Source: Neurospora crassa OR74A (lineage: Eukaryota; Ascomycota; Sordariomycetes; Sordariales; Sordariaceae). Taken from it: DNA of 64,000 nt. Below are positions 57,942 through 64,000 of this stretch, piece by piece. Position numbers and translations under genes: made by a program. The stretch is from assembly GCF_000182925.2 (NCBI RefSeq), contig NC_026503.1, positions 4,278,001-4,342,000 of the forward strand, read 5' to 3'. The notes under the pieces are model-generated. The model was not told the DNA's origin. It made no database searches and saw only the letters and a program-made list of their open reading frames with translations. How positions within the stretch are numbered: position 1 is the first letter of the stretch; every line of letters starts with the position of its first letter.

Positions 57942-60824
57942 TACGCTTGAAGAAGGTGTCCAGTCTATCAGGTGTACATACATAATCCAATCTTATTACA
58001 CTCTTGCGGACCCTGAAGAAGCGCCACCCTCCCACGCGCTTGGCACACTCGCAAACGACACCATATTTCCGCAATACCTTCCAGGGCAGGGAACGCCTGG
58101 CAAGACTGGAGACCACAGAAACCCTCACAGGCCTCCTCGGTCTCTGAGCCAATATCCGCGCCAAAATGCCGACAGCTCTCCAGGTCCAGAAGCCCGGCGA
58201 TAGGTGGGGGCGATGAGGTGATGGCCAGGGGGGAATCCGGGAAGGGGGGAGCAGGACAGGCAAGACACGAAGGGGACTCTACCAGGAAGCCGGGCCTGTC
58301 AGGGAACCTGGAACACTCCAGGAAGCATCCGCGACAAGTGATGTGCGCTGGATTTCTATGTATGGCACCGCCACGTGCTGGCAACGACACCAAGGATGCC
58401 TCTAGAGTTTCGGGTTTGACCTGCCCCTCAAGCTCCCCTGCTCCCACCTCTGCCCAACGTCTGCCACGAGGATCGGTTGAAGACGACTCGGCTTGACTCG
58501 ATTCGGCTGCTGCTTCAGCCTTGCAAAGCTTCGGTAGCCAAGTCCGGTGGTGGACGTGATCGATTTGCTGCTCCGACTGCGAACATGTAGATGACCGAGA
58601 TGGTTTCCTCTTTGATATCCTACACCATACGCCTCCACCAATAGTGTCCAAATCACGTCGCATCGCAAAAACTTCCGGTTTTGGACCTCGAAACTTTATG
58701 TGTTGGTTGGACGGCCCACGGCCCTTCCCGTCTCACACTCACCCACCCTCACCCACCTACTAACATGCTTCTGGGTGGTCTCACAACATAATGGTTGGCC
58801 GGAGACGAACGTACTGCGTACCGATCGCACTTTCAGGATGCTAAGAACAGATGTTTCAGCCATGATATATCGGGTCTTGAAAATCGAAAATCGTCATGGC
58901 AGTGCTGACGATCAGCTCGCCGTTGCCTCGCTCATCGTTCCCTTGAACACAAGGCTCTGCAACTCTCCAGAGCAACTAGTGTACACTACACATACCGAAG
59001 CCACGACGAAAGAAAAAGAAAATTGCAAACAAATAGAGATAATATCAGGTGCAGCACAAGCAAGGTAGTAGGTCTCATTAACCCCTGATGCCCCTGGATG
59101 GTGGATTGTCCGGTTCACCACTCAGAACCGAGATCCCGTTGCTCGCGCGGTGGACAGCGGAAAATGTCCTTCGCTGCAGGTCCTCCTTAGCGCACGCCTG
59201 ACCCGGTCAGCTCCACTACCAGAGTAACGATACAAGGAACAGGGTCGGAACTGGAAGCGTCTGAGAGACGATTGGAGGACCCCAACGAGATGTCGCGGGC
59301 TCGACCAAAACCCACTGACCCAGGCGGCCGGTGGCCCACCACAGCCCATGAGAGGTTCCGTTGGAGTCTTGCTCCCCCCTAGAGCGGGACGCCCCCCGAT
59401 CGCTCCCATGTGTCTGTCTATGGGTCCGCCCTCCCCAGCTTGCGTGATGCAGAAGCGAGGAGTAGCACAACGCTGGCGACCTGCCTGGGTGGTTCTAACT
59501 GTTCCTGTGCTTCTGTTGCGATGCGAACCGCCCGGCACGTTAAAATCAACTGGAGCCCCGATTTTCCCTTTTCCTCCAGTCCGCTGCCTGTCTGTCACGT
59601 CCCTCTCTAGCCGCTCTTCAGTTTGTTTCTAGAAAGCCGCCCTTTTGTCGGTGGTGTCACGACCCTTCCTTTTCTCACAAGTCCACTGTATGCACACACG
59701 TCTCTCTAGTGTGTACAAACAAGTTGACGTTGGCCGAATAAAGTACCGCGCCGCCGCATCTTGACCTCAGACACTTGGCCAATCATCCAGTCCTTGCGCG
59801 CGCGCGCCATACTGCTGCATTGAGCAGTCACCTGCAGAACCGCAGAAGTCGAACCGACCCGTACCGGAGTGTGGAACGAGGGAAAGGAAAGCAGGAAACA
59901 ACCAAGCCGGTGCCGAGCAACCAAAGCAGTCGACGACTTCAACGATATTCTCGATTCCCTGTCACCTACGTAGCTGCTCAACGAAAGGCCCCATCGATCT
60001 CACACTCAGCCCTTTCTACTCGCCAAATCCGCCGATCGTACTCTTCTACGGACGACCGATTTTTGCGCAGCCAATCAACAAAACAAGATATCTTGAACGA
60101 TTGCATTGACTAGCCTTCGCTGGCTTGTCTTCTTGCGGTTCTACGGGTTGGGCGGCTCTGATACTATATTAAGCTTCAAGTCTTATTCTTAGAGTCTTTG
60201 GAAGAGTCTTGGACCAATCGGCATTGGTGTTGGACAGACTTTGCGGCTTTCTCACTGTATCTCGTGTAGGTGCTCTGCGAGGCTAGCAGCCACGGGCTCA
60301 CGTGGTGAGGAATTGGACCGTTGAGGACAGCAAACACGAGTGGGAAACACACCAACCAAGGTTTCGCATCGACAACTACTGGACAGCAGGGATTGATTAA
60401 TACCGGCCCCCATATCGGTGGTCTTCTACTTCGAAAGAGAGAACACAAAGGACAGAGTATAGGACGGTATTTCAGTCAGCTTTGTTCCAAACAGCCATGC
60501 GCTGGCCGCCATCCCTGGGACTGTTTCCGCATTGTTGATACGGCCCCTGAAACGTACTCCAAAGGCTTGACCCAAGCGTTTTGTGACTTCGTACAGCCTT
60601 TCCAAGGGCGACAAGCAGCAAAAGGGGAAGGAGAACTCTGGGAGTATTGCGACAGACTTCCGATCGTCAGTCTTCTGAGGGAGATTCCGCAGAAAAGGCA
60701 ACACACTCTAGAACTGCTCGGCTGCAGGTCAAACTTGCATCCCCAGCTCAAACACCCCGCCGCGGCCTTATATTAGCTCAGCCAACATTCGACGTCACTT
60801 CGGTCGTCGCAAACCATCTTCCAC
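57942..60824. other. Intergenic region upstream of the RING-PH-vWA gene
   Basis: About 2.9 kb. Open frames of 90-231 codons on both strands between 57847 and 59600 overlap each other with no domain. The part from about 59700 is likely promoter and long leader of the following gene. No RNA gene was recognised. Confidence 0.4.
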
Positions 60825-63800
60825 ATGTTCAGCAGGTTGCACAGCAAGCATAAGGGCCACTCCAAGGAGCAGCAAAACAGGCGGCCACCCGACCATCAGG
60901 CGTCGACGTTGCATGACCTTGGCATGCTTGGGCCCTCTTCAACATCCATTCTCTCTGCAAGCGGCGGCTCGCGGAGACCAGACTTTGACCGGTCCAACCA
61001 TTCTTACCACAACCACTCTGGCGTGCCTGCAAGACAGTATCCCGCGACGTCATATTCCGAGAGAGGTAGGTCATATTCTTATGGTTGAGTCTCAGACTGG
61101 CTATCCCTTCTCATTCCCTTCCCTTACCGCATTTTAGCTTTGGTGTCTCGGGAGCAAGGACTCTTAGGTATCATGGATGCGCCTTCAGTTGAGCTGGCTG
61201 CTAACCTAGGCTTCGCCTAACAGATAGCCCAATCCCTAACGGACACCTGGGCGCGCAATCACACTACTCACTAGTTACGCCTAGTTCACCTTCTCAGTCA
61301 CGAGAGAGCACCATGATGAACAGTAACGCGAGCCGGGGACGCCGGGAGCGCACGTTTGTTGGAAGCGAGTGTGCAGTTTGTGAGGAGCCGCTGGAGCATA
61401 CCCTGCAGGGCGAGAGGATATTACAATTCTCGTGTACCCATGTGTCACACGAGGCTTGCTTTTACGAATTCATCCGCGAGTTTGAGTCTCAGTTTTGCCC
61501 AACATGCAACGCGCCATTGCATTTGGATACCAGCCGTGGAGGAAACGTGCTGGATATCGGTAAGGGAAAACGAATTCTTCTGGCGTGAATGCTCAGTAGC
61601 GCTAACCAGCTTAACATTAGAAAAAATTAGCAGCATGGTACGCTCAGTTTCCGTAAACGACACTCGGTCGCCACCGGCCCCAACTCCAGCTCCAGCTCCA
61701 GCTCCAGCTCCATCGCAGCAGCCATGGGATGATCAGCTAGCGCGAGCACCAAGTCGAGCATCAAGTGCTCGGCAGGACGGAGGTTTGGCACCTCACACCA
61801 TGGCAAGGGTCAGCCAACGCGACAGTCGCGACGCCCCTTCGTCGTCCGATCATCGTTACACGCCAAATTCGAGACACGCGCGTAGCGATAGTGAGACTAC
61901 AGGCGCTACCGGAGGAATGGCCTCATCGGGAGGATATCCGGAAACGATGCAGAGTGGTCCACCGCGAAGACACGACTACGATGTTCAGGCTATGGAAACG
62001 TCGATATCAAGTCCCCCCCGTGCGATAACCCGGAACCCAATTCCAGCACCGACCGTCACCATCCGGTCGGAGTTCCCTACAATCAGCAAGTCGCGGCAAC
62101 AGCAGACGCTTACTTGTCTGGTTACGGTTGAGGTACCCGATAACAAGTGGAGACCGGATCCCGAGGACCTACAGAATGGACAGCCCATGCTACCGTCATC
62201 CAGAGCTGAAGAGCCATATCCGCGCGCACCGTCGCCTGCGAGGAGCGTGCCTCGCTTCTACCCCTATGAATCACCAGAAGTGTTGGCCGAGATGACTGAG
62301 AATCTACGCAGCCGAGTCGACAACTGGCATGGCCTCGACTTCAGCCGGTAAGTGCACACTTGATTTGCTTACGCATTTCGTTTCAGTACTCTCGCTAACA
62401 CGAAATTTAGCTTTGGGAAGCTCCGACTTTACGGCACACTCCGTGTAGGCAAGGATAAGGTGTCATGGCAGGAGCTGGAATGCTTTCTCTTCGCCGAGAT
62501 GCTCATCTGCGTAAAGGAGAAGAAGAATGTGCCCTCAGCACCAGGACAGTGGGAGGATGAAGCGGCGCGCAAAACGGGTCGATGCACGCTGAAGGGATCG
62601 ATCTTGATCAAAAAGCACCTGAACGGGGTGTCGGAGACCGGATCTGTCGACGAGAACATCCTGACGCTGAGCTTGTCAGTGAACGAGCTACCGCAGTTCC
62701 ACCTTCGGTTCGAGAATCGCAACCAGCTCAAGCTGTGGCAACAGGCACTGTTGGATCTGAATGCTGTGGAGACTTCACCAATGCGCAGTCCCGAATACGA
62801 CCGCGAATTTTCCGAGGCAGACGAAGACGAGTGGAACAGGAGCGCTGGCTCGAAGCAGCGGGTATCATCCCAGGCGTCATCCTGGGGCGGGGCCAGGTCC
62901 GCCACCACGGCCCCGACTGAATATACTAATGTGCGAAGCCCAGGGCTGCTCCCATCAATCCACGTCCCGGTTGACGTCGTCGTTGTTGTTCCGATTTCGG
63001 CCTCCATGCAAGGTGTGAAAATCAACCTTGTCCGCGACGCCCTTCGTTTTATGGTCAGCTCCTTAGGCGATCGTGACCGTATGGGTCTCGTGACGTTTGG
63101 ATCCTCGGGCGGTGGTGTCCCCGTCGTGGGCATGACTACCAAGGCGTGGCCTGGCTGGAGCAACGTTTTGGCATCGGTCAAGCCCGTGGGGCAGAAGAGC
63201 CATCGTGCGGATGTGGTTGAGGGTGCGAACGTGGCCATGGATCTGCTCATGGGGCGCAAGTACAACAACCCCATTGCCACTATCATGCTGATTAGCGATG
63301 CCTCGACTTCTGATGCGGACAGTGTCGACTTTGTGGTGTCGCGTGCGGAAGCTGCCAAGTATGTCTTATTCCTCTTTACCACGCCAACCTTTGAGTTTTT
63401 CTAGGTGGAACTAACCGGTATTCTAGGATCACAATTCACTCCTTCGGTCTGGGAACGACGCACAAGCCCGACACAATGATTGAGCTCTCGACGAGGACCA
63501 AGGCATCATATACTTATGTTAAGGATTGGATGATGCTCCGAGAGTGTCTGGCAGGCTGCCTCGGTGCCATGCAGAGCTTATCCCACCAAAATGTTAAGCT
63601 CAAGCTCAAACTCCCAGAGGGGTCGCCAGCCAAGCTGGGCAAGATCAGTGGCGCGCTCCAAATCACGAAGCGGGCAACTGGGCGCGATGCGGAAGCCAAC
63701 TTGGGCGATCTTCGCTTCGGCGACAAGCGCGACGTGCTTGTACAGCTGACGATTATGCCAGATACGTCGTCCGAGGAACCACAGTCACACGCTTACTGGG

Positions 63801-64000
63801 ACACTGTCGTATCAGGACTGGAGGCGATAGGAGGACCCATGGACGACGAGGACCAAAGGGCGATGTCGGTGGAGGAGGTTCCTTTGATACAGGCCGACCT
63901 TTCCTGGGGGGATATTCTACGCGAAGGCGCCACGCAGCACACGAGACCATCGCTTTTGGCCATCACAATGCTGCCGGCAACACCAGGGTCGAAGAAGCAC
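60825..64000 (+). CDS. RING-H2 / PH / vWA protein, Far1-Ste5-like architecture (partial)
   Basis: The domain order RING-H2, PH, von Willebrand A is that of the yeast mating-pathway scaffolds Ste5 and Far1, which suggests a signalling scaffold or ubiquitin ligase; function here is inferred. Exons 60825-61065, 61224-61559, 61621-62347, 62411-63358 and 63427 to the window end give 942 codons so far, with no stop reached. Intron phases agree throughout. The N-terminus is His/Ser-rich (MFSRLHSKHKGH). The RING-H2 (CAVC, CTHVSHEAC, CPTC) spans about residues 130-172. A disordered Pro/Ala/Ser linker follows. The PH-like domain spans about 437-545 (LYGTLRVGKDKVSWQELECFLF). The vWA region (VDVVVVVPISASMQGVKINL onwards) starts near 615. 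The metal site DxSxS reads PISAS, so the first Asp is absent. The 3' end lies beyond the window. Confidence 0.82.

Noticed and set aside
57847-58663. Overlapping frames of 138 and 231 codons on the minus strand
   Set aside because: They overlap each other and plus-strand frames, have no domain, and lack splice logic.

Overview
The window reads as chromosomal DNA of a filamentous ascomycete of the Sordariales, most like Neurospora. Genes have short GT..AG introns with Neurospora-type branch points (CTAAC, CTGAC, CTAAT), UTRs are long, and the left 3.8 kb is an AT-saturated block with the TpA-rich, CpA/TpG-poor look of repeat-induced point mutation (RIP). All intron models were built by hand from splice signals, reading phase and family conservation, so exon ends are predictions.

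Layout, left to right: RIP block with a 100-bp N gap (1-3790); PHO85-type cyclin-dependent kinase (+); SAGA subunit Sgf73 with SCA7 domain (+); peroxisomal carrier of the Ant1/Pmp47 type (+); NOSIP-like RING protein (-) divergent from tafazzin (+); Zn2Cys6 transcription factor (-); NTF2-RRM-RGG protein of the G3BP/Bre5 type (+); an 8.5-kb gene-poor stretch; PH-domain protein (+); kinetochore subunit Nnf1 (-); cytochrome b561-type membrane protein with a long disordered tail (-); a secreted protein followed by PIR cell-wall repeats (+); HMG-box protein resembling the INO80 subunit Nhp10/Nht1 (-) divergent from chaperonin subunit CCT8 (+); a 5.9-kb gene-poor stretch with a tRNA-like gene and two MITEs; and a RING-H2/PH/vWA protein with the Ste5/Far1 domain order, cut by the window end. 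A third small inverted-repeat element lies upstream of the G3BP-like gene. The genes are mostly unrelated housekeeping and regulatory genes, not an operon or a cluster.

The most interesting signal is shared by three unlinked genes. Each ends in UAG, and the same frame then stays open for a long, coding-looking stretch: 252 codons after pho85, 446 after sgf73 and 161 after the secreted protein. In the last case the post-stop frame holds five copies of the PIR cell-wall anchoring motif QIGDGQ(V/I)Q, which is hard to explain unless it is sometimes translated. No intron can remove these UAGs. Filamentous ascomycetes including Neurospora edit A to I in mRNA during sexual development, which turns UAG into a codon read as UGG (Trp). 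I infer that these three stops are candidates for stop-loss editing, or less likely ribosomal readthrough, giving stage-specific C-terminal extensions. The pho85 UAG also sits in the loop of a predicted 8-bp hairpin, as known fungal editing sites tend to.
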